This document shows, piece by piece, positions 10,307-24,297 of a DNA stretch of 64,000 bases; within the stretch, counting starts at the first letter, position 1; every line of letters starts with the position of its first letter. The stretch is from Ecdyonurus torrentis (lineage: Eukaryota; Arthropoda; Insecta; Ephemeroptera; Heptageniidae). The DNA is taken from NCBI GenBank assembly GCA_949318235.1, contig OX439135.1, forward strand, positions 27,846,587 to 27,910,586, in the 5' to 3' direction. The notes under the pieces are model-generated. The model had not been told where the DNA came from, made no database searches, and saw only the letters and a program-made list of their open reading frames with translations. The translations under genes were made by a program, and so were the position numbers.

Positions 10307-10897
10307 CATCACTTTATTTCAAAACCGCAACTTTCAATCTCAATTAGAACTCGAGTAACAAACTTTTTTTTCTTCATATCAGCTACAATGCTATAGACTT
10401 CGGTAAGAAAACACTAAAATTTTCAAAAACTAAGAAAGTTTTGTTTTTGCGACTAAAGTGTAATAAACTTTTCATCAAAAATTTCAAAGTGATAAATTTC
10501 AGTTCAAACCGCAAGTCTGTAGCATTATTAGTTTCTGAGATATCATCAAAAATCGTTTTCAGAATCTGAAAAATACAATTTGTTTTGAATAATTATTTTT
10601 CTCAATTTTGTTTCTAGAGGTAAATGTAGTACTATAGAGCGTTTTGCATCACTTTATTTCAAAACTGCAACTTTCCATCTCAATTAGAACTCAAGTAATA
10701 AACTTTTTTTTTCTTCATATGGGCTACAATGCTATAGACTTCGCTAAGAAAATAATAAAATTCTCAAAAACTGAAGAAGTTTAATTTTTGACAACTAAAG
10801 TGTTATAAACTCTTCATAAGATAATTCAAAGTGATACATTTCAGTTCAAACTGCAAGTCTGTAGCATTATTAGTTTCTGAGATATCATCAAAAATCG
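10307..10897 (+). repeat. 342-bp satellite block, short type
   Basis: Second copy of the 591-bp block, same limits and nearly the same sequence as the one 9,033 bp upstream (a t-run is one base shorter). Confidence 0.92.
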
Positions 10898-11492
10898 TGA
10901 CGCCATCACCGACTATTATTTTGATTTTAGTATTGTATGAAGTAGATAAGTGACGTCATCACTGACTATTAACTTGACTATAGTTGTGTATGAAGTAGAT
11001 ATGTGACGTCATCACTAACTATCATCTTGACTTTAGTTGTGTATAAAGTAGATATGTGACGTTATCATTAACTATCTACTAGTATTTAGTGGCGTAAGAA
11101 GCAGATATGTGACGTCATCACTGACTATCATCTTTACTTTAATAGTTTATGAAGGAGATAAGTTACGCCATCACTGACTATCAACTTGACTTTAGTAATG
11201 TATGGAAAAAATAAGTGCCGCAATCACTGACTATCAACTTGATTTTAGTAGTGTATGAAGTAGAAATGCAACGTCATCACTAAATATCAATTTGACTTCA
11301 GTAGTGTATGAAGTAGATAAGTGACAACATCACTGACTATCAATTTGAGTTTAGTTGTGTATGAAGTAGATAAGTGACGTCATCACTAACAATCAACTTG
11401 TCTTTAGTAGTGTATGAAGTAGATATGTGACGTCATCACTGACTATCATCTTGACTTTAGTAGTGTATGAAGTAGATAAGTGACGTCATCAC
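10898..11492 (+). repeat. 53-bp satellite array
   Basis: About 11 monomers, 595 bp, same length and interruption point as the array before the first LTR element. Confidence 0.93.
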
Positions 11493-11864
11493 TGTGACAA
11501 CCTTCTCAATAAATATCATATCAATAATGTGCTTATGTGTTACATTATGTAGAAATGCATACGATGCATTATTCGGGAGTGCGTGTCGTGCGGGACACGG
11601 TGCGCACAAGAGAGTCTTGGCTTGGCTTTGGCCAAGGCAAGAGCCTCTACACAATATTGTACTTATACCAATAGTGAATAAATAGTGTTAATATAATCAA
11701 CGTGTATAATTCACTATAATCTCATCCACCACCACCAGCCATCCATCTATCGTCATTATAATTATAAGTGACGTCAGTCCCCAGTCTATCTATAGACCGT
11801 CACATAACCGTGATTGAGACAATAGATTGTCACACGTGACGTCAGTCTCCAATTGTCCGTCACA
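11493..11864 (+). repeat. 5' LTR of copy 2 (372 bp)
   Basis: Full-length LTR with TGTGAC/GTCACA ends, two TGACGTCA sites, AATAAA, and tttg in the hairpin loop. Confidence 0.9.
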
Positions 11865-11866
11865 TA

Positions 11867-11880
11867 TGGTGTCAGAAGTG
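11867..11880 (+). other. Primer binding site, tRNA-Leu
   Basis: TGGTGTCAGAAGTG, two bases after the LTR, identical to copy 1. Confidence 0.88.
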
Positions 11881-13902
11881 ATTCGAATCTACACGCCCGA
11901 AAGCTGGACCACAAACTGAATCGCAGAAGAGCCGCAGAATAGCCACTAAAATTGATGCGTATTCCTGTGAGTAATCTTAATCGTCGCAGAAGAAAAGAAG
12001 AATTAAAAGAAAGTGGTGTCGTGGATAAAGGTATTTTATTTCTTGCACAGACATTAATATTTTCAAGTTAAAATATATTCAGTGCAATAACTGCTGCACA
12101 AATATTTCATTTATTTGGTGCATTCGTCCAGATAATAAACCCCAGGATTTTTGAAGACTCGGTAGCAGAGAACTGCCCAGCAGCCGATATTGGAGCCACA
12201 CATCCTGAGAAGAGCGAGAAAACGTGCTATTCAACATTGACGTGGACCACACCAGGAGCAGCCTAAGAAGAGGACAAAAGAGCCCGGTGTGTATTCTTTT
12301 TCAGTTCATTCTTTTAACATGAATAGTTGTAGAATGATTATAAAATAAAATAATTATGTAATTTTATTCTTTAAAACTAACAATCAATTTTAAATTTTAT
12401 AATAATAAATGGGTATATATTATAAATTAAAGGTTATTAAAACAAATTTCAATTCTGATTTATTATAAAATGTATGAGGTTAAGAAATAATTTCCAATTA
12501 TTGATCTAAATCAATAAATATAATTGTTGTATCATCATTAATAATTTCCGCAGGAAATTAAAAAAAATGTTAATTTTGCAAATTCAATTTTCTAGAACGG
12601 AAATGCATTTCTTTATGTATAAAATGCACAACGCACTAAAAAATGATCTTTTAAACTGTGCTGTTTCAGCATTTTTAAAAACATGTGTTCATCTAAAATT
12701 CAATGTCAACAAAAAAAAATTAGCAATGTTATAATTATGCAAATAATTGTAAAAGTTTAATTGCGCGGTTTGTTAAGTACATCAATTAAAGTAGAAAATA
12801 ATAAGCTGAATTTATATAAAATGTTTATAGTAAGTAAAAATGTCTGCAACATGAAACTAAAATAAAAATTAAATAAACTAAAAAACACAGTACAGCCATA
12901 ATAAAGTATACATGGTACAGTTTAATCAATGCATGTGTATATCTCATGAATTAAAAATGGAAAAATTATCTGTCATCCTATGGAAAAAGTGCTAGGTTGA
13001 TATTTTTTTGGCCGGAATATTAAATCTAGTGTTAATATAATTCATATTGAGGAAAAGCAATTAATTGTTTAAAAGGTAAAGATTTTTAGGGTGTTTTACT
13101 TTGCCTTATAAATGAAAATGCACAATACTCATAATGGAATTTGACCATTAATTTTTCATGAGTATAGCCCTAATCATAAGAGAGCTATTGTTTTTGGACT
13201 TTCATAAGAAAGTATAAAGTTTAATTGTAATTAAGGAAAGTAAATTGATTTCGCAAGTCGACATGCAATAAAAATCAATTGAAAAATTCTTAAGGAGGAG
13301 AGGAACAGGCATTATAGTTTCAGGAGTAGCTAACCTAATTCAGAACTCTTGAACCTTGAATCAAAAAACAATTAACGAATATTAACCCAGGTTGCCAATA
13401 GAATAGTTCTAATAAATAATATAAAAATATCACGTGGAAAATAATATAATGAATGATATTATAATACAATTAAATAATAACGCAGCGCTAGCGAAATATG
13501 AAGAAGTGTGTAAGTTGGTACACTACACATAATATATACATATGCAACGAAATGCATGATAAGCTTATTTTAAAGCAATTTTATAATGAATGAATAATAA
13601 TACTGGCGCCCCATGAAATAAGATTCTTACGGAGTAATGAGAATCTTCAAGAATAAATAATATACCGATATATGCATAAATGCGAAAACATATCGGAATG
13701 ATCTACAATGAAATGCAATAAATGAACTACGATGATATACGACGAAATATTATATGCACGTGATAAAAATAATATAACATCATAAATAATAACATAATTA
13801 ATGACTGAACTGTACTATTTAATTTCAAAGAATAAAAATAATTATAATAAAACAAATAATATTTGAAATTTTATGATATAAATACATAATAATAATAATA
13901 TT

Positions 13903-14118
13903 TTGCATTGTATACAGTCACCTAATCATTCTGCAACTGTTCATGTGATTAGGATAAAACTGCTATATATAAGAATTACATACTGTGTTCTTGAATTTCA
14001 GAGCAACGTAGAAAACAACGCAGACAGCCGCAGCAACATTTTCAAGAAATACATCAACCCTATAACTATTAGACGACATAAGAAGATACAACAAGATTTA
14101 AATAGCTATTGTTTTTAA
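13903..14118 (+). CDS. Small frame of unknown nature, copy 2
   Basis: Identical 71-codon frame to the one in the first LTR element, with the same splice-acceptor-like ttcttgaatttcag inside. Identity reflects recent duplication. Coding status is doubtful for the reasons given there. Confidence 0.22.
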   Translation: MHCIQSPNHSATVHVIRIKLLYIRITYCVLEFQSNVENNADSRSNIFKKYINPITIRRHKKIQQDLNSYCF

Positions 14119-14715
14119 TCATATTATTATTGTAAAGGTATTTGCAGAGGGTATAAGGTTATTTTTAAAAATGTCAAATACTTAGAATATATAGTATTAA
14201 ATAATTCCAAATTATCATTATCAATAAAAAAAATTGTTATCTTAAATACGAACTTAAACTTTTATAAATAAAATATATCAAATTAAAATCTTATAATGTT
14301 AAAAAAGATATTTTACATTGAAATATTTGTAAGGTATAAAAAAAATCATATATTGTTAACGTTAAAAAAAAAAGTGTATTCAAGCAATATTATACAGAAT
14401 ATATTATTAAGTTACAAAGGTCAAATTAAAAAATGCAACATTGCATATAATGCAACTATACAATTAAAATATTTTGCACATGTAATAAACATTTAACATA
14501 ATTATATATGCTATAATCATAAAGTGTATAATAAAAATTAAATCATTTTATCAAGTAAATTTCAGAGAAATAAAAATAATGTTATTTTAAAGTTGATTCT
14601 TATAAAATAAAAATGCAATGTCTAAATTTTTGTTAAACAAAACAATATTGTAAACATAATGTAACAACTCTTTAAATTTTACATATACAATATTACATGA
14701 GGGCATGTAATTTTT

Positions 14716-14727
14716 AAAAGAAGGGGG
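14716..14727 (+). other. Polypurine tract
   Basis: AAAAGAAGGGGG immediately before the 3' LTR. Confidence 0.85.
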
Positions 14728-14731
14728 TATA

Positions 14732-15050
14732 TATGACAACCTTCATACGATGCATTATTCGGGAGTGCGTGTCGTGCGGGACACGGTGCGCACAAGAGAG
14801 TCTTGGCTTGGCTTCGGCCAAGGCAAGAGCCTCTACACAATATTGTACTTATACCAATAGTGAATAAATAGTGTTAATATAATCAACGTGTATAATTCAC
14901 TATAATCTCATCCACCACCACCAGCCATCCATCTATCGTCATTATAATTATAAGTGACGTCAGTCCCCAGTCTATCTATAGACCGTCACATAACCGTGAT
15001 TGAGACAATAGATTGTCACACGTGACGTCAGTCTCCAATTGTCCGTCACA
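14732..15050 (+). repeat. 3' LTR of copy 2 (319 bp)
   Basis: Short LTR form lacking 53 bp, starting TATGAC, with the ttcg hairpin loop. It keeps ccccag like the 5' LTR, so the cctcag change is specific to copy 1. Confidence 0.88.
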
Positions 15051-15124
15051 CCACTGACTATCAACTTGACTTTAGTTATGTATGTGGTAGATAAGTGACA
15101 CCATCACTGACTACCAACTTGATT
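15051..15124 (+). repeat. 53-bp satellite remnant
   Basis: 1.4 monomers linking LTR element and 342-bp block, same as in copy 1. Confidence 0.9.
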
Positions 15125-18100
15125 CATCACTTTTTTTCAAAACCGCAACTTTCCATCTCAATTAGAACTCGAGTACCAAAATTTTTTTTTCTTCATATGG
15201 GCTACAATGCTATAGACTTCGGTAAGAAAATACTAAAAATCTCAAAAACTAAAAAAGTTTTTTTTTTTTTGCGACTTAAGTGTAATAAACTTTTCATAAG
15301 ACATTTTAAAGTGATACATTGCAGTTCAAACCGTAAGTCTGTAGCATTATTAGTTTCTGAGATATCATCAAAAATCGTTTTCAGAATCTGAATAACACAA
15401 TTTTTTTGGAAAAATTATTTTTCTCAATTTTGTTTCTAGAAGTGAGTTTAGTACTATAGAGCATTTTGCATTACTTTATTTCAAAACTGCAACTTTCCAT
15501 CTCAATTAGAACTCGAGTTACAAACTTTTTTTTTCTTCATATTGGCTACAATGCTATAGACTTCGGTAAGAAAATACTAAAATTCTCAAAAACTGAGAAA
15601 GTTTTATTTTTTGCGACTTAAGTGTATTAAACTTTTCATAAGACATTTCAAAGTAATACATTTTAGTTCAAACCGTAAGTCTGTAGCATTATTAGTTTCT
15701 GAGATATCATCAAAATTCGTTTTCAGTATCTGAAAAACACAATTTTTTTGGAAAAACTATTTTTCTCAATTTGGTTCTAGAGGTAAATTTAGTACTATAG
15801 AGCGTTTTGCATCAATTTATTTCAAAACTGCAACATTCCATCTCAATAAGAACTCGAGTAACAAACTTTTTTTTTTCTTCATATGGGCTACAATTAGAGC
15901 TGTAAAAAACTCGACATATTTTTAGCCCGGGCTGAAATTTTTTAGCCCGGTTTGACTTGAAACCTTGGTTTAGCTTGAAATCGAGCTTAAACTCGAAAAA
16001 CGAGCTAAAGCTCGGAAAGCTTGATATTTGAGCCGAAGTTTAAAAACGAGCTTTCGAGCCTATGAAGAATAAAGCTCGATTTTCATTATAAAAAAATTGT
16101 TTTTAAAGGTTAAAATTCATAAATAAAATAAAATAATTTTTAAAAATATTTTAAACAGCTCATTTTGCATGATAGAATATTAAAAATGTCATTTTAAACA
16201 CAAATTACAAACATATTTTTCTATGCATTCTTCAAAAATTGTGCTTTAGCTCGAATTATTTTCAAAAAATCGATTTTTTCACGAGTCATTTACGAGCTGA
16301 ACTCAAAAAAGCTCGTTTTCGAGCTAAAAGCTCGAAACCCGGGTTTACCATTTTCAAAAAAACGAGCACCCGAAGATTTTGGCCCGGGCGGGTGCCCGAA
16401 CCGGTTTAAATTTACAGCTCTAGCTACAATGCTATAAATTTCGGTAAGAAAACACTAAAATTTTCAAAAACTGAGAAAGTTTTATTTTTTGCGACTAAAG
16501 TGTAATAAAGTTTTCAAAAGACATTTCAAAATGATAAATTTCAGTTCAAACCGCAAGTCTGTAGCATTATTAGTTTCTGAGATATCATCAAAAATCGTTT
16601 TCAGAATCTGAAAAACATAATTTTTTTCAATTTTTTTTTCTCAATTTTGTTTCTAGAGGTTATTTTAGTACTATAGAGCGTTTTGCATCACTTTATTTTT
16701 AAACCGCAACTTTCCATCTCAATTAGAACTCGAGTTACAAACTTTTTTCTCTTTCATATGGGCCACAATGCTATAGACTTCGGTAAGAAAATACGAAAAT
16801 TCTCAAAAACTGAGAAAGTTTTATTTTTTTCGACTAAAGTGTAATAAACTCTTCATAAGACATTTCAAAGTGATACATTCAGTTTAAACCGTAAGTCTGT
16901 AGCAATATTAGTTTCTGAGATATCATCAAAAATCGTTTTCAGAATCTGAGAAACACAATTTTTTTGGAAAAATAATTTTTCTTATTTTGTTCTAGAGGTG
17001 AATTTAGTACTATAGAATGTTTTGCATCACTTTATTTAAAAACCGCAACTTTCCATCTTAATTGGAACTCGAGTTACAAACTTTTTTTTTCTTCAAATGG
17101 GCTACAATGCTATAGACTTCATTAAGAAAATACTAAATTTCTCAAAAACTGAGAAAGTTTTATTTTTTGCGACTAAAGTGTAATAAACTTTTCATAAGAC
17201 ATTTCAAAGTGATACATTTCAGTTCAAACCCTAAGTCTGTAGTATTATTAGTTTCTGAGATATCATCAAAAATCGTTTTCAGAATCTGAAAAACACAATT
17301 TTTTTAGAAAAATTATTTTTCTCAATTTTGTTTCTAGAGGTAAATTTAGTACTATAGAGCGTTTTGCATCACTTTATTTTTAAACCGCAACTTTCCATCT
17401 CAATTAGAACTCGAGTTACAAACTTTTTTCTCTTTCATATGGGCCACAATGCTATAGACTTCGGTAAGAAAATACGAAAATTCTCAAAAACTGAGAAAGT
17501 TTTATTTTTTTCGACTAAAGTGTAATAAACTCTTCATAAGACATTTCAAAGTGATACATTCAGTTTAAACCGTAAGTCTGTAGCAATATTAGTTTCTGAG
17601 ATATCATCAAAAATCGTTTTCAGAATCTGAGAAACACAATTTTTTTGGAAAAATAATTTTTCTTATTTTGTTCTAGAGGTGAATTTAGTACTATAGAATG
17701 TTTTGCATCACTTTATTTAAAAACCGCAACTTTCCATCTTAATTGGAACTCGAGTTACAAACTTTTTTTTTCTTCAAATGGGCTACAATGCTATAGACTT
17801 CATTAAGAAAATACTAAAATTCTCAAAAACTGTGAAAGTTTTATTTTTTGCGACTAAAGTGTAATAAACTTTTCATAAGACATTTCAAAGTGATACATTT
17901 CAGTTCAAACCCTAAGTCTGTAGTATTATTAGTTTCTGAGATATCATCAAAAATCGTTTTCAGAATCTGAAAAACACAATTTTTTTAGAAAAATTATTTT
18001 TCTCAATTTTGTTTCTAGAGGTAAATTTAGTACTATAGAGCGTTTTGCATCACTTTATTTCCAAACTGCAACTTTCCATCTCAATTAGAACTCGAGTAAC

Positions 18101-18299
18101 AAACTTTTTTTTTTCTTCATATGGGCTACAATGCTATAGACTTCGCTAAGAAAATAATAAAATTCTCAAAAACTGAAAAAGTTTAATTTTTGACAACTAA
18201 AGTGTAATAAACTCTTCATAAGACAATTCAAAGTGATACATTTCAGTTCAAACTGCAAGTCTGTAGCATTATTAGTTTCTGAGATATCATCAAAAATCG
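15125..18299 (+). repeat. 342-bp satellite block, longest + strand type (7.7 monomers) with hAT insertion
   Basis: 2,639 bp of satellite after removing the transposon. Compared with the corresponding block of copy 1 it contains two extra monomers: the stretch with the marker gggccacaatgc (near 16761) recurs 684 bp later (near 17445). This is a direct example of array growth in steps of two monomers. Confidence 0.92.
15895..16422. mobile_element. hAT-like non-autonomous DNA transposon, copy 2
   Basis: 528 bp with the same 12-bp inverted ends and the same gctacaat duplication on both sides as copy 1, at the same monomer position. Multiplied by segmental duplication. Confidence 0.9.
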
Positions 18300-19969
18300 T
18301 GACGCCATCACTGACTATTATTTTGATTTTAGTAGTTTATGAAGTAGATAAGTGACGTCATCACTGACTACCAACTTGATTTTAGTGTTGTATGAAGTAG
18401 ATAAGTGACGTCATCACTGACCATCAACTTGACTTTTGTTGTGTATGAAGTAGATATGTGACGTCATCACTGACTATCATCTTGACTTTAATAGTTTATG
18501 AAGGAGATAATTTACGCCATCACTGACTATCAACTTGACATTAGTAGTGTATGGAAAAGATAAGTGAAGTCATCACTGACTATTAACTTGACTTTATTGG
18601 TATATGAAGTAGATAAGTGACGCAATCACTGACTATCAACTTGACTTTAGTAGTGTATGAAGTAGAAAAGTGACGTCATCACTGACTATAAATTTTAGTT
18701 TAGTTCTGTATGAAGTAGATAAGTGACGTCATGACTGACTATCAACTTGTCTTTAGTAGTGTATGAAGTAAATATGTGACGTCCTTACTGACTATCATCT
18801 TGACTTTAGTTTTGTATGAAGTAGATAAGTGACGTTATTACTTAATTTCATCTTGACTTTTGTAGTGTATGAAGTAGATAAGTGACGTCATCACTGACAA
18901 TCAACTTGACTTTAGTAGTTTATAAAGTAGATAAGTGACGTCATCACTGACTATTAACTTGTCTTTAGTAGTGTATGAAGCATATATGTGACGTCATCAC
19001 TGACTATCATTTTGACTTTAGTAGTGTATAAGGTAGATATGTGACGTTATTACTGACTATCAACTGGTCTTTAGTAGTGTATGAAATAGATAAGTGATGT
19101 CATCACTAACTATCAACTTGATTTTCGTAGTGTATGAAGTAGAATTGCAACGTCAACACTGACTATCAATTTGACTTTAGTAGTGTATGAAGTAGATAAG
19201 TGACGTCATCACTGTCTGTAAACTTGACTTTAGTTGTGTATGAAGTAGATATGTGACGTTATCACTGACTATCATCTTGTTTAAGTTGTGTATAAAGTAT
19301 ATAACTGACATCATTACTGACTATCAACTTGACTTTAGTTGTGTATTAAGTAGATATTTGACGTCATCACTGACTATTAATTTGACTTTAGTAGTGTATG
19401 AAGTAGATGAGTGACGTCATTACTGACTATTACTTGATTTTAGTTGTGTATGAAGTAGATATGTGACGTCATCAGTAACTATCATCTTGACTTTAGTTGT
19501 GTATAAAGTAGATAAGTGACGTTATCACTAACCATCAACTAGTATATAGTATCGTATGAAGCAGATATGTGACGTCATCACTGACTATCAACTTGACTTT
19601 AGTAATTTATGAAGTCGAAAAGTTACGTCATAATTGTTTTTCAACTTGACTTAAGTAGAGTATGAAGTAGATATATGACGTCATTACTAACGATCAACTT
19701 GACTTTAGTAGTGTATGAAGTAAAAATGCAACGTCATCATTAAATATCAATTCGACTTTAGTAGTGTATGAAGTAGATAAGTGACGTCATCACTGACTAT
19801 CAATTTGAGTTTAGTTTTGTATGAAGTAGATAAGTGACGTCATCACTGACTTTCAACTTGACTTTAGTAGTGTATGAAGTAGATAAGTGACGTCACCACT
19901 GACTATCAACTTGACTAAGGTTATGTATGTGGTAGATGAGTGACACCATCACCGACTACCAACTTGATT
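18300..19969 (+). repeat. 53-bp satellite array
   Basis: About 31 monomers crossing the boundary between units 2 and 3. Relative to the other unit starts, 106 bp (two monomers) are missing soon after 18800, and a monomer variant (gactattacttgatttt near 19425) is inserted. Confidence 0.93.
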
Positions 19970-20560
19970 CATCACTTTATTTCAAAACCGCAACTTTCAA
20001 TCTCAATTAGAACTCGAGTAACAAACTTTTTTTTCTTCATATCAGCTACAATGCTATAGACTTCGGTAAGAAAACACTAAAATTTTCAAAAACTAAGAAA
20101 GTTTTGTTTTTGCGACTAAAGTGTAATAAACTTTTCATCAAAAATTTCAAAGTGATAAATTTCAGTTCAAACCGCAAGTCTGTAGCATTATTAGTTTCTG
20201 AGATATCATCAAAAATCGTTTTCAGAATCTGAAAAATACAATTTGTTTTGAATAATTATTTTTCTCAATTTTGTTTCTAGAGGTAAATGTAGTACTATAG
20301 AGCGTTTTGCATCACTTTATTTCAAAACTGCAACTTTCCATCTCAATTAGAACTAAAGTAATAAACTTTTTTTTTCTTCATATAGGCTACAATGCTATAG
20401 ACTTCGCTAAGAAAATAATAAAATTCTCAAAAACTGAAGAAGTTTAATTTTTGACAACTAAAGTGTTATAAACTCTTCATAAGATAATTCAAAGTGATAC
20501 ATTTCAGTTCAAACTGCAAGTCTGTAGCATTATTAGTTTCTGAGATATCATCAAAAATCG
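19970..20560 (+). repeat. 342-bp satellite block, short type
   Basis: 591 bp with the standard start and stop phases. It carries the change agaactaaag for agaactcaag that marks the blocks of units 3 and 4. Confidence 0.92.
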
Positions 20561-23500
20561 TGACGCCATCACTGACTATTATTTTGATTTTAGTATTGTA
20601 TGAAGTAGATAAGTGACGTCATCACTGACTATTAACTTGACTATAGTTGTGTATGAAGTAGATATGTGACGTCATCACTAACTATCATCTTGACTTTAGT
20701 TGTGTATAAAGTAGATATGTGACGTTATTATTAACTATCTACTAGTATTTAGTGGCGTAAGAAGCAGATATGTGACGTCATCACTGACTATCATCTTTAC
20801 TTTAATAGTTTATGAAGGAGATAAGTTACGCCATCACTGACTATCAACTTGACTTTAGTAATGTATGGAAAAAATAAGTGCCGCAATCACTGACTATCAA
20901 CTTGATTTTAGTAGTGTATGAAGTAGAAAAGTGACGTCATCACTGACTATCAATTTGAGTTTAGTTCTGTATGAAGTAGATAAGTGATCATCACCGACTA
21001 TCAACTTGTCTTTAGTAGTGGATGAAGTAAATATGTGACGTCATGACTGACTATCATCTTGACTTTAGTAGTGTATGACGTAGATATGTGACGTCATCTC
21101 TGACAATCAACTTGACTTTAGTAGTGTATGAAGTAGATAAGTGACGTCATTACTGATTATCATCTTGACTTTAGTTGTGTATGAAGTAGATAAGTGACGT
21201 AATTACTTAATTTTATCTTGACTTTTGTAGTGTATGAAGTAGATAAGTGACGTCATCACTGACAATCAACTTGACTTAAGTAGTTGTTGGAGTAGATAAG
21301 TGACGTCATCACTGACTACTAACTTGTCTTTATTAGTGTATGAAGCATATATGTGACGTCATCACTTAATATCAACTTGATTTAAGTAGTGTTTGAAGTA
21401 CATATGTGACGTCATCACTGACTATCAATTTAACTTTAGTAGTGTATAAGGTAGAAATGTGACGTCATCACCGACTATCAACTTGACTAAAGTAGTGTAT
21501 GAAGTAGATATGTGACGTCATCACTGACTATCAATTTGATTTTAGTTGTGTATGAATTATATAACTGACGTCATTACTGACTATCAACTGGTCTTTAGTA
21601 GTGTATGAAATAGACAAGCAACGTCATCACTAACTATCAACTTGATTTTCGTAGTGTATGAAGGAGAGTTGCAACGTCAACACTGACTATCAATTTGACT
21701 TTAGTAGTGTATGAAGTAGATAAGTAACGTCATCACTGACTATCAAATTGACTTTAGTTGTGTATGAAGTAGTTATGTGACGTTATCACTGACTATCATC
21801 TTGACTTAAGTTGTGTATAAAGTAGATAACTGGCATCATTACTGACTAGCAACTTGACTTTATTTGTGTATTAAGTAGATATGTGACGTCATCACTGACT
21901 ATTAATTTGACTTAAGTAGTGTATGAAGTAGATGAGTGACGTCATCACTGACTATTAACTTGACTTTAATTGTGTATGAAGTAGATATGTGACGTCATCA
22001 GTAGCTATGAACTAGTATTTAATAGCGTTTGAAGCAGATAAGTGACGTCATCACTGACTATCAAATTGACTTTAGTTGTGTATGAAGTAGTTATGTGACG
22101 TTATCACTGACTATCATCTTGACTTAAGTTGTGTATAAAGTAGATAACTGGCATCATTACTGACTAGCAACTTGACTTTATTTGTGTATTAAGTAGATAT
22201 GTGACGTCATCACTGACTATTAATTTGACTTAAGTAGTGTATGAAGTAGATATGTGACGTCATCAGTAACTATCATCTTGACTTTAGTTGTGTATAAAGT
22301 AGATAAGTGACGTTATCACTAACTATGAACTAGTATTTAGTAGCGTTTGAAGCAGATAAGTGACGTCATTACTGATTATCATCTTGACTTTAGTTGTGTA
22401 TGAAGTAGATAAGTGACGTAATTACTTAATTTTATCTTGACTTTTGTAGTGTATGAAGTAGATAAGTGACGTCATCACTGACAATCAACTTGACTTAAGT
22501 AGTTGTTGGAGTAGATAAGTGACGTCATCACTGACTACTAACTTGTCTTTATTAGTGTATGAAGCATATATGTGACGTCATCACTGAATATCAACTTGAT
22601 TTAAGTAGTGTTTGAAGTACATATGTGACGTCATCACTGACTATCAATTTAACTTTAGTAGTGTATAAGGTAGATATGTGACGTCATCACCGACTATCAA
22701 CTTGACTAAAGTAGTGTATGAAGTAGATATGTGACGTCATCACTGACTATCAATTTGATTTTAGTTGTGTATGAATTATATAACTGACGTCATTACTGAC
22801 TATCAACTGGTCTTTAGTAGTGTATGAAATAGATAAGCAACGTCATCACTAACTATCAACTTGATTTATGTAGTGTATGAAGGAGAATTGCAACGTCAAC
22901 ACTGACTATCAATTTGACTTTAGTAGTGTATGAAGTAGATAAGTGACGTCATCACTGACTATCAAATTGACTTTAGTTGTGTATGAAGTAGTTATGTGAC
23001 GTTATCACTGACTATTATCTTGACTTAAGTTGTGTATAAAGTAGATAACTGGCATCATTACTGACTAGCAACTTGACTTTATTTGTGTATTAAGTAGACA
23101 TGTGACGTCATCACTGACTATTAAATTGACTTTAGTTGTGTATGAAGTAGATATGTGACGTCATCAGTAGCTATCATCTTGACTTTAGTTGTGTATAAAG
23201 TAGATAAGTGACGTTATCACTAACTATGAACTAGTATTTAGTAGCGTTTGAAGCAGATAAGTGACGTCATTACTGATTATCATCTTGACTTTAGTTGTGT
23301 ATGAAGTAGATAAGTGACGTAATTACTTAATTTTATCTTGACTTTTGTAGTGTATGAAGTAGATAAGTGACGTCATCACTGACAATCAACTTGACTTAAG
23401 TAGTTGTTGGAGTAGATAAGTGACGTCATCACTGACTATTAACTTGTCTTTATTAGTGTATGAAGCATATATGTGACGTCATCACTGATTATCAACTTGA

Positions 23501-24297
23501 TTTAAGTAGTGTTTGAAGTACATATGTGACGTCATCACTGACTATCATTTTAACTTTAGTAGTGTATAAGGTAGATATGTGACGTCATTACCGACTATCA
23601 ACTTGACTAAAGTAGTGTATGAAGTAGATATGTGACGTCATCACTGACTATCAATTTGATTTTAGTTGTGTATGAAGTAGTTATGTGACGTTATCACTGA
23701 CTATCATCTTGACTTAAGTTGTGTATAAAGTAGATAACTGGCATCATTACTGACTAGCAACTTGACTTTATTTGTGTATTAAGTAGATATGTGACGTCAT
23801 CACTGACTATTAAATTGACTTTAGTTGTGTATGAAGTAGATATGTGACGTCATCAGTAACTATCATCTTGACTTTAGTTGTGTATAAAGTAGATAAGTGA
23901 CGTTATCACTAACTATGAACTAGTATTTAGTAGCGTTTGAAGCAGATATGTGACGTCATCACTGACTATCAACTTGACTTTAGTAGAGTATGAAGTAGAT
24001 ATATGACGTCATTACTGACGATAAACTTGACTTTAGTAGTTAATGAAGTAGAAATGCAACGTCATCACTCAATATCAATTTGACTTTAGTAGTTTATGAA
24101 GTAGATAAGTGACGTCATCACTGACTATCAATTTAGGTTTAGTTGTGTAAGAAGTAGATAAGTGACGTCATCACTGACTATCATCTTGACTTTAGTAGTG
24201 TATGAAGTAGATATGTGACGTCAACACTGACTATCAACATCACTTAAGTTATGTATGTGGTAGATAAGTGACACCATCACTGACTACCAACTTGATT
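20561..24297 (+). repeat. 53-bp satellite array with 17-monomer higher-order repeat
   Basis: About 70 monomers. The marker tatgaactagtatttag falls at 22009, 22327, 23228 and 23917 (its g), giving spacings of 318, 901 and 689 bp, which are exactly 6, 17 and 13 monomers. A 17-monomer unit (901 bp) has thus been repeated, with one copy short by four monomers. A shortened monomer lacking part of the CRE (gtgatcatcacc) lies at 20981. Confidence 0.92.

Larger units (their letters stand above)
11493..15050 (+). mobile_element. Non-autonomous LTR retrotransposon, copy 2
   Basis: 3,558 bp, the same element as copy 1 with a handful of substitutions and a one-base net insertion (for example tgattta where copy 1 has tgattt near 12458). 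It has the same flanking satellite, same LTR length difference and same hairpin-loop difference. It therefore arose by duplication of the surrounding unit, not by a new insertion. Confidence 0.9.
9034..18750 (+). repeat. Segmental duplication unit, copy 2 (9,717 bp)
   Basis: Same content and order as the first unit. The length difference of 684 bp is fully explained by two additional 342-bp monomers in the long satellite block (near 17340-18025). Other differences are single bases, such as g for a near 11957 and ccc for ccc/cct differences in the LTRs. Confidence 0.9.

Noticed and set aside
15095..15391. 98-codon frame in the 342-bp satellite, with relatives at 6061, 31590, 51084, 51649 and 55006
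   Set aside because: 342 is a multiple of three, so one frame happens to stay open through most of each monomer. The frames begin in different satellite contexts, break with single indels in T runs and have no protein features.
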